Shown here piece by piece: positions 8,301 through 17,751 of a stretch of DNA of 19,156 nucleotides. This DNA is from Burkholderiales bacterium RIFCSPHIGHO2_12_FULL_61_11 (GTDB lineage: Bacteria > Pseudomonadota > Gammaproteobacteria > Burkholderiales > Burkholderiaceae_C). A model generated the notes under the pieces. It searched no databases, was not told where the DNA came from, and was given only the letters and a program-made list of their open reading frames with translations. The stretch lies in contig MERZ01000411.1 of the NCBI GenBank assembly GCA_001770785.1, positions 1 to 19,156 of the forward strand, given 5' to 3'. The first letter of the stretch is position 1. Each line of letters begins with the position of its first letter. Position numbers and translations under genes: made by a program.

Positions 8301-9485
8301 GGCTGCGCCGCCCAGCGGGCCCTCCAGCATGATCTGCAGCGGGCTGGCAATGTGATCGGGTTTTCCGTAATCACCGTCAAACAATTTGGACACAGTGAAG
8401 CCCGTCAGCCCCGCCTTGGGTTTGGAGCCCCGCCCGGTGGCGCCTTCATCGCGGATTTCACCGCCGGCCCCGGTCGCGGCACCGGGGAAGGGGGAAATCG
8501 CCGTGGGATGGTTGTGCGTCTCGACCTTCATCAGCACATGCGTCAGCGCGGCGTCAGTGGGGCTATAGATTTGATAGTTGTTTGCGCCAATCCCTTCTGG
8601 GCTGGATGGCGATTTTGCGTAAAAAACCTGGATTTTTGAGCCTTCCATGACCGAGGCATTGTCGGAATACGCCACCACCGTGTGCTGGGGATGCAGCTGC
8701 TCGGTGTTGCGGATCATGCCAAACAGGGTTTTGTCCTGCGGCACACCGTCAATCGTGAACTCGGCGTTGAAGATTTTGTGGCGGCAATGCTCGCTGTTGG
8801 CCTGCGCAAACATCATCAGCTCAACGTCGGTCGGGTTGCGCTTCAATTGGGTAAAGGCATTGACAAGATAGTCGATCTCGTCGGTCGCCAGCGCCAAGCC
8901 AAACTCGCTATTGGCGCGCTCCAGGGCCGCTCGGCCGCCGGTCAACACGTCAATGGTTTGCAGCGGCGCGCCCGGCAGTTCGGTAAACAAGCCGGCTGCC
9001 GCTTGCGCGCGATCAGCCACCACGCTTTCGGTCATGCGGTCGTGCAAGAGCGCCGCGACCTGCTCGCGCTGCGCATCGCTCAGTGCCGACTTGCTGAAGA
9101 AACCTGATTGAAGCGTCAGCCGGTATTCGGTGAGACGCTCGATGCGCTTGACGGGGAGTCCGCAGTTGTGCGCAATGTCCGTCGCTTTCGAGGCCCATGG
9201 CGACACCGTGCCAAAGCGCGGCGACACGATGAAAAGCAAGGTGTCGGTTGCGTTGCCAATAGGCTGGGGGCACGGGTCACCATACGCCAGCAAGGCGGCC
9301 AGCCGGTTTTTCAGTGACTCCGTGGCCGCCGCTTCGGTGGCCACCAAATGCACAAACCGGGCGTTGAGTCCCACGATCTTGTCGTGAATGGCTTGCAGGC
9401 GGGGGAGAAGCTGCTGAACGCGAAAGTCGCTCAGGGCGCTGATCCCGTGGGGTTCGCCCTCAAAAGTCGTCAGGTGCAGGGTCAC
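5370..9485 (-). CDS. purL: Phosphoribosylformylglycinamidine synthase, single-chain form
   Basis: PurL catalyses the fourth step of de novo purine synthesis: FGAR, glutamine and ATP to FGAM. The 1371-residue chain holds a PurS-like N-terminus and then the synthetase domains, with [19 protein letters not shown] and the Gly-rich KPKAGLTGF. The C-terminal glutaminase domain has nucleophile C1215 in [22 protein letters not shown] and H1336-E1338 in MPHPERVFR. It starts with GTG ([10 protein letters not shown]) and has only a weak AAGG upstream, but the N-terminus matches the family well. The protein is longer than E. coli PurL (1295) partly because two palindromic repeats lie in frame in interdomain linkers, at about residues 606-629 and 1098-1109. 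It is convergent with katE, with a 35 bp gap and no strong terminator. It is divergent from map across 232 bp. No PurR site was identified. Confidence 0.98.
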   Translation of the reverse strand: MTLHLTTFEGEPHGISALSDFRVQQLLPRLQAIHDKIVGLNARFVHLVATEAAATESLKNRLAALLAYGDPCPQPIGNATDTLLFIVSPRFGTVSPWASKATDIAHNCGLPVKRIERLTEYRLTLQSGFFSKSALSDAQREQVAALLHDRMTESVVADRAQAAAGLFTELPGAPLQTIDVLTGGRAALERANSEFGLALATDEIDYLVNAFTQLKRNPTDVELMMFAQANSEHCRHKIFNAEFTIDGVPQDKTLFGMIRNTEQLHPQHTVVAYSDNASVMEGSKIQVFYAKSPSSPEGIGANNYQIYSPTDAALTHVLMKVETHNHPTAISPFPGAATGAGGEIRDEGATGRGSKPKAGLTGFTVSKLFDGDYGKPDHIASPLQIMLEGPLGGAAFNNEFGRPNLAGYFREYEQTVGGQRWGYHKPIMLAGGVGTIDAGLTHKIRFLAGTLLIQLGGPGMRIGMGGSAASSMASGANAAQLDFDSVQRGNPEIERRAQEVINQCAQLGAVNPILAIHDVGAGGLSNAFPELVNDAGRGARFDLRAVPLEESGMSPKEIWSNESQERYVMAIAPESLPQFAAFCERERCPFAVIGVATEEKQLVLSDAQAARRAGPPQASAAPSGGSEDTPVPNVGAPVNMPMNVLLGKPPKMQRDVKRIARAIEPIDLTGVDLQKSCIAVLSHPTVASKRFLITIGDRTVGGLTHRDQMVGPWQVPVADCAVTLADYQGFGGEAMSLGERTPLAAVNAAASGRMAVAEAITNLLAAPIELPRVKLSANWMAACGEPGQDAALFETVKAVGMELCPALGVSIPVGKDSLSMRTVWSDEGENKKVTSPVSLIVSAFATLADVRGTLTPQLNTLEADTTLILIDLGKGQNRMGGSILAQSLNLEDGAVPDLDDPKDLVNLVNAINELRAQGQILAYHDRSDGGLFACCCEMAFAGHVGVSLNIDMLLLEGDGISDSRMDAGDSKNWASQVSGRRDELTLKALFTEELGAVIQVRTEARNDVMQTLRKHELSMFSHVVGKTRPQQAALEAGKGEIQIWRDTKAVFKASLQDLHQVWDSVSWRICQQRDNPACADAEHTCAGQPADPGLHVFLPRPLGESRGEGVAAPYLNLSRPFVALLREQGVNSHVEMAYAFTQAGFEVCDVHMTDLQSGRARLSDFKGVVACGGFSYGDTLGAGIGWARSITFNPVLADQFKAFFARQDTFGLGVCNGCQMFAELADIIPGAEAWPRFTTNQSERFEARLSMVEVVDSPSLFFAGMAGSRLPIAVAHGEGYANFRYRGNADKAIAAMRFVDNTGAATEAYPFNPNGSAGGLTSVTTPDGRFTALMPHPERVFRNIQMSWTDQDKRSASPWLQLWHNARKWVD
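6160..6194. repeat. REP-like palindromic repeat inside purL (CTCTCCC...GGGCGAGGG type)
   Basis: The plus strand reads CCTCACCCCGGCTCTCTCCC and then, across AAA, GGGCGAGGGAG. This is an imperfect hairpin with a CCC/GGG top, one mismatch and one wobble. It resembles the widespread proteobacterial repeat with CCCTCACCCC followed by CTCTCCC and GGGAGAGGG. It falls in purL between the synthetase core and the glutaminase domain. The coding strand reads it as [12 protein letters not shown], at about residues 1098-1109, a place where E. coli PurL has an unrelated linker of similar position. Confidence 0.7.
7606..7660. repeat. GC-rich palindromic repeat inside purL (copy A)
   Basis: The plus strand starts TCACTGCCCCCCGAGGGGGC. 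It contains a perfect six-base stem (7611-7616 with 7620-7625, loop CGA), then TTGGGGCGGCCCGGCG. As far as I recall this sequence type recurs, mostly between genes, in Comamonadaceae genomes. Here it is read in frame on the minus strand as [17 protein letters not shown], between [11 protein letters not shown] and [11 protein letters not shown] of PurL. Related PurL proteins have a much shorter linker at that point. A diverged copy lies in glnD at 11463-11502. Confidence 0.75.
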
Positions 9486-9543
9486 GGTAGCGGCGGCCTT
9501 GTAATGGAGTGGAGGAAGGGGGCAGCCGGCAAGCTGTTTTTCA

Positions 9544-9556
9544 GGTATTTAATACC
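9544..9556. promoter_or_regulatory. 13-bp palindrome upstream of purL
   Basis: GGTATTTAATACC is a perfect palindrome about one central T. It lies 58 bp upstream of the purL GTG on the minus strand, in an AT-rich patch suited to an operator or promoter. No known regulator is assigned. Confidence 0.35.
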
Positions 9557-9602
9557 GCCGACAAGACAGAGGGTTGGCAAGGCCGGCGCGGCAGGCGTAA
9601 AA

Positions 9603-9615
9603 GATAAATTTTATC
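9603..9615. promoter_or_regulatory. 13-bp AT-rich palindrome in purL-map intergenic region
   Basis: GATAAATTTTATC is a second perfect palindrome about a central T. It is followed on the plus strand by a small dyad, CAGCG (9615-9619) with CGCTG (9623-9627), and six T at 9634-9639. Together these could form a weak plus-strand terminator or an operator for either divergent gene. No consensus was recognised. Confidence 0.35.
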
Positions 9616-9644
9616 AGCGACTCGCTGGCGCGCTTTTTTCGGCC

Positions 9645-9672
9645 CCGGCAAGGCGCAAAAAGCCCTTGCCGG
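9645..9672. other. Perfect 9-bp inverted repeat upstream of map
   Basis: CCGGCAAGG (9645-9653) and CCTTGCCGG (9664-9672) pair perfectly around a ten-base A-rich loop. No T-run follows on either strand, so this is not a standard terminator. It ends 45 bp before the map ATG. It could be a protein site, an RNA hairpin in the purL 5' leader, or a remnant palindromic repeat. Confidence 0.55.
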
Positions 9673-9702
9673 TCTGCTGTCAATGCGCGCATGACGATGC
9701 AG

Positions 9703-9711
9703 TGGGATAAT
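9703..9711 (+). promoter_or_regulatory. Extended -10 promoter element of map, probably giving a leaderless mRNA
   Basis: TGGGATAAT has the TGN extended -10 followed by GATAAT (9706-9711), a close match to TATAAT. Exactly six bases separate the hexamer from the ATG at 9718, which would place the transcription start at or next to the A of the start codon. No Shine-Dalgarno is present in this gap. No good -35 is seen, as is common for extended -10 promoters. Confidence 0.45.
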
Positions 9712-9717
9712 TAATAG

Positions 9718-10557
9718 ATGAGTATTACTTACAAAGATGCAGCGGGAATTGAAGGCATGCGCGTAGCGTGCCGGCTTGCCTCCGAGCTACTGGACTACCT
9801 GACCCCCTTCATTCAACCAGGTATCACGACCAACGAAATTGACCGGCTGACCTATGACTATATGACCCAGGTTCAGGGAACGATTCCGGCTACCCTCGGC
9901 TATGGTCCACCCAACTATGCGCCTTATCCAAAATCGTTGTGTACCTCGGTCAATCACCAGGTGTGCCACGGCATTCCCAACGACAAACCGCTGAAAAAGG
10001 GCGACATCGTCAACCTCGATGTTACTGGCATCAAGGATGGCTGGCACGGTGACAGCAGCCGGATGTTTTTGGTGGGCGAAACTTCCATAGCAGCCAGGCG
10101 GCTGTGCCATATCACCTACGAATCGATGTGGCACGGCATCATGCAGGTCAAACCTGGGGCGCGGCTGGGTGACATTGGCTTTGCCATTCAAACTTTTGCG
10201 GAAAAAAACGGTTTTTCCGTCGTTCGCGAATTTTGCGGCCATGGCATTGGCAACAAGTTCCACGAAGACCCGCAAGTGCTGCACTATGGCCGCCCAGGAA
10301 CGCTGGACGAACTCAAGCCCGGCATGACGTTCACCATTGAACCGATGCTCAACGCGGGCAAGCGTGACATCAAGAACGGACCCGAAAAAGATGGCTGGAG
10401 CATCGTGACACGCGACCACTCGCTGTCGGCCCAATGGGAGCACACCGTTCTGGTCACGCCAACCGGTTACGAGGTGTTGACGCTTTCCGCCGGCAGCCCG
10501 CCAATTCCGGCGTTCGTAGCCCATAAGACGCAAGCCGAAGAACCCGTCAGCGCCTGA
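9718..10557 (+). CDS. map: Methionine aminopeptidase, type I
   Basis: The enzyme removes the initiator methionine from new proteins after deformylation. The 279-residue chain has the pita-bread fold signature with all five metal ligands: D101 (NLDVTG), D112 (HGDSSR), H175 (FCGHGIG), E208 (FTIEPM) and E241 (WEHTVLVT). The substrate-binding H84 is in VCHGIPND. There is no N-terminal zinc-finger extension, so it is type Ia. The C-terminus is about 15 residues longer than in E. coli (264). The ATG start has no Shine-Dalgarno; instead a GATAAT box lies six bases upstream. It is followed after 20 bp by glnD, and the two are probably cotranscribed. In many Gammaproteobacteria map and glnD are adjacent but divergent. 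Confidence 0.97.
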   Translation: MSITYKDAAGIEGMRVACRLASELLDYLTPFIQPGITTNEIDRLTYDYMTQVQGTIPATLGYGPPNYAPYPKSLCTSVNHQVCHGIPNDKPLKKGDIVNLDVTGIKDGWHGDSSRMFLVGETSIAARRLCHITYESMWHGIMQVKPGARLGDIGFAIQTFAEKNGFSVVREFCGHGIGNKFHEDPQVLHYGRPGTLDELKPGMTFTIEPMLNAGKRDIKNGPEKDGWSIVTRDHSLSAQWEHTVLVTPTGYEVLTLSAGSPPIPAFVAHKTQAEEPVSA

Positions 10558-10577
10558 TTCAGGCCTTCGGTGATCTG

Positions 10578-13268
10578 TTGCGCACTTTCAATAAGCCTGT
10601 CTTGCCGCTTCGTTCACCCACTGAGGTGCTTGATGTGCGCGAGCAATACCGTAGCGGCAAAGCTGCGCTGCTGGCTTCGCTGGCAGTGAGCGGTGCGTCC
10701 ACCCGGGGCATTCACAGCCTGCTGAAAAGGATTGCCAGACACACTGACGCCACTTTGCGGCTGCTTTGGCAACGCGCCGAATTTCCGGCCACGGCCTGCC
10801 TGATCGCGGTTGGCGGTTTTGGTCGGGGTGAGCTGTTTCCCCATTCCGATGTGGATGTGCTGCTGCTGCTGCCGGACGATGCCGACGTACAAAACGATCC
10901 GGCCCTCAAGGCCAGGGTGGAAAGCTTTATTGGCAGTTGCTGGGACAGCGGGCTGGAGATCGGCTCCAGTGTGCGTACCGCGGCCCACTGCGTTGAAGAT
11001 GCGGCCAAAGACGTCACCGTGCAAACCTCGCTCCTTGAAGCGCGCCTGATTGTCGGATCAAAAGACATTTTTCTGAGCCTGCAGCAGCAGCTCGATGCGG
11101 TGCTCGACCCCAGGGCCTTCTATGTGGCCAAGACGCTGGAACTGCGCCAGCGCCACAACAAGTTTGAAAACACCCCCTACGCGCTGGAACCCAACTGCAA
11201 GGAATCTCCTGGCGGCCTGCGCGACCTGCAGGTGGTGCTTTGGGTGGCGCGGGCGGCCGGTCTGGGAAAGTCCTGGGATGACTTGGCCAGAGGCGGGCTG
11301 GCTACGGCGTTTGAGGTGCGGCAGATCAAGGCCAACGAAGCGCTGTTGAGCCTGATCCGCGCGCGCCTGCACATCATTGCTGGCAGGCGCGAAGATCGTC
11401 TGGTGTTTGACATGCAAACGGCAGTGGCCGAGTCGTTTGGCTATCGTGGAGACACGTTGCGCCGACGGGCCGCGCCCAGGCGAAACAGCCCGTTCGGGGG
11501 GCTTGGAGGGCAGGCTGGTGCCGAGCGCGGGGCCCTGATTCGATCCAGCGAAGCGTTGATGCGCCGCTACTATTGGGCGGCCAAGGCGGTGACCCAGCTC
11601 AACCAGATCTTGCTGCTCAATATTGACGAGCGCCTGAACCCCAATACGTATCCGCTGCGTCCCATCAATGAGCGATTTTGCGACAAGGCGGGTATGCTGG
11701 AAGTGGCCAGCGACGATCTGTATGGGCGCGAGCCGCATGCAATTCTTGAAACTTTTCTGCTTTATGAATCCACGCCAGGCATCAAAGGCCTGTCCGCACG
11801 CACCCTTCGTGCCTTGTACAACGCCCGGGCTGTAATGAACAGCCAGTTCCGAAGTGACCCGGTCAATCACGCCACCTTCCTGCGCATTCTGCAGCAGCCC
11901 GAAGGCATCACTCACGCCATGCGGCTGATGAACCAAACCTCGGTGCTGGGTCGCTACCTCTGGGTTTTTCGCAACATCGTCGGCCAGATGCAGCACGACC
12001 TGTTTCATGTGTACACGGTGGACCAGCACATCTTGATGGTGCTGCGCAATATGCGGCGCTTTCTCATCGCTGAGCACTCCCATGAATACCCGATGTGCTC
12101 ACAACTTGCCGCCGGCTGGGACAAGCCCTGGCTGCTGTACGTCGCAGCGCTGTTTCACGACATTGCCAAGGGGCGTGGCGGCGATCACTCCGAGCTGGGC
12201 CGCAAGGAAGTGCGCACTTTTTGCCGTCAGCATGGCATTGCCGATGAAGACGCCCAACTGATCGAGTTTCTGGTGGGTGAGCACTTGAGCATGAGCCGCG
12301 TTGCCCAAAAGGAAGACCTGAGCAATCCCGACGTGATTGCCGCTTTTGCCAAGCGCGTCGGCAATGAACGCTACCTGACTGCTCTGTACCTGCTGACGGT
12401 GGCCGATATCCGCGGCACCAGCCCCAAGGTCTGGAATGCCTGGAAAGGCAAGCTGCTGGAAGACCTCTATCACTACACGCTGCGCGTGCTCGGTGGCCGC
12501 GCGCCAGACCCTGACGCCGAGGTTGAGGCGCGCAAACGCGAAGCCCTGACCACGCTGGCCTTGCACGCCGAGCCGTTTGAGGGCCATAAGGCGCTGTGGG
12601 CTTCGCTGGACGTCAGTTACTTCATGCGCCACGAGGCCTCGGACATTGCCTGGCACGCCCGCCAACTGTCGCGCCACGTCGGCAAGGGCAAAACCATTGT
12701 TCGCGCGCGCCGCTCCCTGGCAGGCGAAGGCATGCAGGTGCTGGTGTACACGCCCGATGCCCCTGACCTGTTCGCGCGCATTTGCGGCTACTTTGACCAA
12801 GCCGGTTTCAGCATCCTGGATGCCAAGATTCATACGACCAAGGATGGCTACGCACTCGATACCTTCCAGGTCATGAGTCCAACGCTGGCCGACCAATACC
12901 GCGAGCTGGCCGCCATGGTCGAGGCTGAACTGGATCGTGCCCTCGAAATGCCGGGGCCGCTGCCGGTCCCGGGCAAGGGCCGTGTGTCACGCCGCGTCAA
13001 GAGCTTTCCGATTGCACCGCGGGTGGATTTGCAGCCTGACGAAAAAGGCCAGCGCTGGCTGCTCAGTGTGTCGGCCAGCGACCGCGTCGGGCTGCTTTAT
13101 CTGATCGCGCGGGTGCTGGCCCGCCACCGTATCAACCTGCAACTCGCCAAGGTCATGACGCTGGGTGAGCGCGTGGAAGATACCTTCCTGATTGACGGAC
13201 CCGAGCTGCAATACAACAAGGCGCAAATTGCCATTGAAACCGAGTTGCTGGAAGCGCTGAACGCCTGA
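10578..13268 (+). CDS. glnD: Bifunctional uridylyltransferase/uridylyl-removing enzyme
   Basis: GlnD senses glutamine and adds UMP to, or removes it from, PII signal proteins, setting glutamine synthetase activity and nitrogen control. The 896-residue protein (E. coli 890) has a nucleotidyltransferase motif, [16 protein letters not shown], with D91 and D93. A helical segment with [17 protein letters not shown] follows. The HD hydrolase domain has H527-D528 ([14 protein letters not shown]). Two C-terminal ACT domains begin near [14 protein letters not shown] and [14 protein letters not shown]. The start is a TTG at 10578 with GGTGA four bases upstream; no ATG fits nearby, so the exact start is less certain. 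Residues of about 296-309 ([13 protein letters not shown]) are encoded by a repeat copy. It lies 20 bp downstream of map and ends in a hairpin terminator. Confidence 0.97.
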   Translation: MRTFNKPVLPLRSPTEVLDVREQYRSGKAALLASLAVSGASTRGIHSLLKRIARHTDATLRLLWQRAEFPATACLIAVGGFGRGELFPHSDVDVLLLLPDDADVQNDPALKARVESFIGSCWDSGLEIGSSVRTAAHCVEDAAKDVTVQTSLLEARLIVGSKDIFLSLQQQLDAVLDPRAFYVAKTLELRQRHNKFENTPYALEPNCKESPGGLRDLQVVLWVARAAGLGKSWDDLARGGLATAFEVRQIKANEALLSLIRARLHIIAGRREDRLVFDMQTAVAESFGYRGDTLRRRAAPRRNSPFGGLGGQAGAERGALIRSSEALMRRYYWAAKAVTQLNQILLLNIDERLNPNTYPLRPINERFCDKAGMLEVASDDLYGREPHAILETFLLYESTPGIKGLSARTLRALYNARAVMNSQFRSDPVNHATFLRILQQPEGITHAMRLMNQTSVLGRYLWVFRNIVGQMQHDLFHVYTVDQHILMVLRNMRRFLIAEHSHEYPMCSQLAAGWDKPWLLYVAALFHDIAKGRGGDHSELGRKEVRTFCRQHGIADEDAQLIEFLVGEHLSMSRVAQKEDLSNPDVIAAFAKRVGNERYLTALYLLTVADIRGTSPKVWNAWKGKLLEDLYHYTLRVLGGRAPDPDAEVEARKREALTTLALHAEPFEGHKALWASLDVSYFMRHEASDIAWHARQLSRHVGKGKTIVRARRSLAGEGMQVLVYTPDAPDLFARICGYFDQAGFSILDAKIHTTKDGYALDTFQVMSPTLADQYRELAAMVEAELDRALEMPGPLPVPGKGRVSRRVKSFPIAPRVDLQPDEKGQRWLLSVSASDRVGLLYLIARVLARHRINLQLAKVMTLGERVEDTFLIDGPELQYNKAQIAIETELLEALNA
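11463..11502. repeat. Diverged GC-rich palindromic repeat inside glnD (copy B)
   Basis: The glnD coding strand reads CGACGGGCCGCGCCCAGG, a short variable part with ACAGCCCG, then TTCGGGGGGC. The purL coding strand reads CGCCGGGCCGCCCCAAGC, a part with GCAGCCCC, then CTCGGGGGGC. The alignment needs about two small gaps. The two copies therefore face the same way relative to translation but are read in different frames ([12 protein letters not shown] here, [13 protein letters not shown] in purL). The insert precedes [11 protein letters not shown] in a region that is variable in GlnD proteins. Confidence 0.6.
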
Positions 13269-13290
13269 AGGCATCAGCGCGTCTTTCTTT
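13254..13290 (+). terminator. Rho-independent terminator after glnD
   Basis: GCGCTGA (13254-13260) pairs with TCAGCGC (13274-13280). An inner GCC/GGC stem (13263-13265 with 13270-13272) closes a TGAA loop that overlaps the glnD stop codon. The T-rich run TCTTTCTTT (13282-13290) follows. The T-run is only on the plus-strand side, so it ends map-glnD transcription and not the convergent minus-strand operon. Confidence 0.7.
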
Positions 13291-13949
13291 CAGTGAGCGG
13301 AGGTCTTGCGGTAGCTCAGCAAACGCCCCTTGTACTTGCCGCCGTCGCCGGGAAGCGTGGTAATTCGTGTCTCGGTGTGTAAATAGCCGAGCGAATCCAT
13401 TTTCCGGCTGAAACTGACCCGGTTGCCACGGTCCGGGTCGACGATCAGCACCTCTGCATCCGGTTGCGCATGCAGGTCTATGAATTGCGACAGCACTTCC
13501 GGCTGGCCACGGTCATACAGCACATCGCTGCCAATAATCAGATCGAACCGCGCCAGCATCGGGTTGCTGCGTGACCAGTTTCCGGTCTGGTATTTCATCG
13601 CAGGCAGGTGGTTGAGTTTGAGGTTTTCCAGCAAAAAATCAGCCGCCAGCGGATGACAATCACTGGCGGTGATGTTACCGCCACGCCGGTGCACCACCAG
13701 ACTGGCCAGCGCCAAACCGCAGCCCAGCTCCAGAATGCGCTTGCCGTCCAGCGCATACGACAGCATGACATGAGCCAGCACCCGGCCCGATGGCCAGAGC
13801 AGACCGAAGATCGGCCAGGCCGACGAAGAGATTCCTTCGCGCTCAGCCTCGCCCAGCGGATCATAAAATTGCTGCCGGTCCAGCAGCGAGCGCAATTGCA
13901 GGTCGCCGCCGCTGCCGCTGACGGTCTCAAATTTCAGCTGATACGGCAC
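13290..13949 (-). CDS. Class I SAM-dependent methyltransferase, Methyltransf_16/NNT1-like
   Basis: The 219-residue product contains the SAM-binding motif I, RILELGCGLALAS (about residues 71-83), the acidic post-I segment ITASDCHP, and the D-V-L-Y motif (FDLIIGSDVLYDR, about 135-147) typical of the Methyltransf_16 family (COG3897, protein N-terminal and lysine methylases; older name nicotinamide N-methylase). The substrate is unknown. The start is taken as the GTG at 13949, 20 bp after the def stop, giving MPYQLKFET. The frame stays open further upstream inside def, but the extra residues are only an out-of-frame reading of def. There is no clear Shine-Dalgarno. It is the last gene of the smc-zipA-ligA-def run and is convergent with glnD across 21 bp. 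Confidence 0.82.
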   Translation of the reverse strand: MPYQLKFETVSGSGGDLQLRSLLDRQQFYDPLGEAEREGISSSAWPIFGLLWPSGRVLAHVMLSYALDGKRILELGCGLALASLVVHRRGGNITASDCHPLAADFLLENLKLNHLPAMKYQTGNWSRSNPMLARFDLIIGSDVLYDRGQPEVLSQFIDLHAQPDAEVLIVDPDRGNRVSFSRKMDSLGYLHTETRITTLPGDGGKYKGRLLSYRKTSAH

Positions 13950-13969
13950 TGAAAGTAGCCCGATATCAG

Positions 13970-14509
13970 TCAGTCGTCGGCCGCTGCGTCCAGACCCGGA
14001 AACAGCACTTCGGTAAAGCCGAACTGCGTGAAGTCCCGCATCCGCATCGGGTAAAGCTTGCCGATCAAATGGTCGCATTCATGCTGCACCACGCGGGCAT
14101 GGAAACCGTCCACAACCCGGTCAACCGGATCGCCATATTGATCAAAACCGGTGTAGCGGATATGTGAGAAACGCGGCACCATGCCGCGCAGGCCGGGCAG
14201 CGAGAGGCAACCTTCCCAGTCGCTTTCTTCGTCGGGGCCCAAAGGCGTGACGACGGGGTTCAACAAGACGGTACGCGGCACCAGCGGCGCGTCGGGGTAG
14301 CGCGGATTGATCTGGTTGGTGCCAAAAATGACCAGCTGCAAGTCCACGCCAATCTGGGGTGCCGCCAAGCCTGCGCCATTTTCCGCATGCATGGTTTCAA
14401 ACATGCTTGAGATCAGCAGGTGCAACTCGTCGGTGTCAAATTCCGTCACGGGCTGGGCAATGCGCAGCAACCGCTCATCGCCCATTTTTAGGATTTCGTG
14501 AATGGTCAT
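13970..14509 (-). CDS. def: Peptide deformylase
   Basis: This metalloenzyme removes the formyl group from the initiator formyl-methionine of nascent proteins at the ribosome, the step before methionine aminopeptidase. The 179-residue protein shows all three deformylase motifs: [11 protein letters not shown] with Q52, EGCLSLPG with metal ligand C101, and QHECDHLIG with ligands H143 and H147 and catalytic E144. The ATG at 14509 has no Shine-Dalgarno, but GATAAT lies six bases upstream, the same arrangement as at map. It follows ligA by 38 bp. Unlike the common def-fmt pairing, no formyltransferase gene is adjacent; the neighbour downstream is a methyltransferase. Its C-terminus ends in an Asp/Ala-rich tail. 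Confidence 0.96.
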   Translation of the reverse strand: MTIHEILKMGDERLLRIAQPVTEFDTDELHLLISSMFETMHAENGAGLAAPQIGVDLQLVIFGTNQINPRYPDAPLVPRTVLLNPVVTPLGPDEESDWEGCLSLPGLRGMVPRFSHIRYTGFDQYGDPVDRVVDGFHARVVQHECDHLIGKLYPMRMRDFTQFGFTEVLFPGLDAAADD

Positions 14510-14515
14510 ATGCCA

Positions 14516-14521
14516 ATTATC
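14516..14521 (-). promoter_or_regulatory. Candidate -10 element of def, spaced for a leaderless mRNA
   Basis: On the minus strand GATAAT ends six bases before the def ATG, in the 38 bp gap after ligA. This would place the transcript start at the A of the ATG. The -35 region is poor (CTGCAC at a 17-base spacing) and there is no TG extension, so the case is weaker than for map. Readthrough from ligA would also express def. Confidence 0.3.
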
Positions 14522-14547
14522 GTGGCGCAGCCCGGTTTGTGCAGTGT

Positions 14548-16653
<2,106 letters not shown>

Positions 16654-17751
16654 TCAGGAAAACACGCGTCGGCCCAGCGCCGAGCCTGCCGATAAGTCGC
16701 GTTCATCGAGCAGGTCGTAGAGCTGTTCCAGTTCCGCGTAGATCACTTCCATGGCTTCGGGCCGGATCGGATTGCCGTTGTCGTCGATGATCACCCCGTC
16801 CATGCTGCTGGCCAATGCGATGGCAGCCTCGCACATGCGCGCAAAAGGCTGTTCGGAGCGCAACACCTGCGGCACGTCGAGTGACAGCGTGAGCTCGCGC
16901 AGCGCCGTTTGTTCGGGGTCATCAGCCATCGCGGCCTGGGCATCAAACGCCAGGCCAAGAATGGAGGCCTGGCCCGGCTGGCTGGCCGGTAGCACCATGC
17001 GGCCCGGCACGGAGCCGGCGATAAAGCCCAGCCTGGCCGCGCTTTGCTGCACATAGCCAGGGCTCCAGGCTGTTTTGATGGCGCGCAGGGTAAAACCCAG
17101 TTGGGCATCGTGGCCGCTGGCAAACTGATCGAGCTCACGGGCGCGCGCGACTTCCTCGAGCATTTCCGGAAACTCCGGCTCGCCGCCAACGGCGTCGGCA
17201 AAAGCCTGCGCTTTCATGACGAATTCAGAGTACTCGATCTGATTCAGCGCACCGGTTCTATTGGCCAGTTGCACGCCGCACTGGAAGGACGTGTAGCGAT
17301 GGCCTGCGGTGGGAAACTCCCATTCGCCAGTGGCCGCGCTCAAGCCTTCAACACCAAACGGCTTGCTGCCGGCCCGGCGCGTGCTGGGCATGGCCGCCAG
17401 CGCCGCTTCACCCGACACCACGGACTCGATCACTACCGGCGCCATGGCGTCGATCAGCGCGTCCAGGCCCGGTTTTCTTTCGGATGGCGTGAACTGGGTT
17501 AACGCCGACAGGTTCAAATCGGTGTCAAAGCTGGGCTCCAGCCGGACCGCATTCTTGTTGAGCGGCTTGGCCTGGCTGGGCTCTTGGGGATTTGCGTCGT
17601 GCTGCGCGGGCGCCGGCTCGGGCGCGGCTTCAGGGGTAGCCCGTTTAGGCTGGTTTTTGCGGGATGACCAGGCGTTCTGGGCCACGAGGCCCGCCAGCAC
17701 CAAGCCACCGAGAACCGCTAAACTGATTTGGAGTGTGCTCATGCTGGTCAT
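16654..17751 (-). CDS. zipA: Cell division protein ZipA
   Basis: ZipA anchors the FtsZ ring to the inner membrane. The 365-residue product begins with one N-terminal membrane helix ([19 protein letters not shown]), a basic stretch (SSRKNQPKR) and a Pro/Ala-rich linker ([11 protein letters not shown]). The C-terminal half is the FtsZ-binding domain, including FSLLR-like [16 protein letters not shown] and the closing [19 protein letters not shown]. This topology and the smc-zipA-ligA order identify it better than sequence identity, which is low in this family. The start at 17751 is set by an ATGA overlap with the smc stop and by GAGG four bases upstream; the frame is open further upstream inside smc without meaning. 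An ATG at 17742 is a minor alternative. Confidence 0.92.
   Translation of the reverse strand: MTSMSTLQISLAVLGGLVLAGLVAQNAWSSRKNQPKRATPEAAPEPAPAQHDANPQEPSQAKPLNKNAVRLEPSFDTDLNLSALTQFTPSERKPGLDALIDAMAPVVIESVVSGEAALAAMPSTRRAGSKPFGVEGLSAATGEWEFPTAGHRYTSFQCGVQLANRTGALNQIEYSEFVMKAQAFADAVGGEPEFPEMLEEVARARELDQFASGHDAQLGFTLRAIKTAWSPGYVQQSAARLGFIAGSVPGRMVLPASQPGQASILGLAFDAQAAMADDPEQTALRELTLSLDVPQVLRSEQPFARMCEAAIALASSMDGVIIDDNGNPIRPEAMEVIYAELEQLYDLLDERDLSAGSALGRRVFS

Noticed and set aside
5865..8639. A 924-codon open frame on the plus strand opposite purL
   Set aside because: It lies wholly antisense to a clear purL, its translation is low-complexity (Arg, His, Gln, Ala) and it has no known motif. Long antisense frames are expected in GC-rich genes with strong codon bias.
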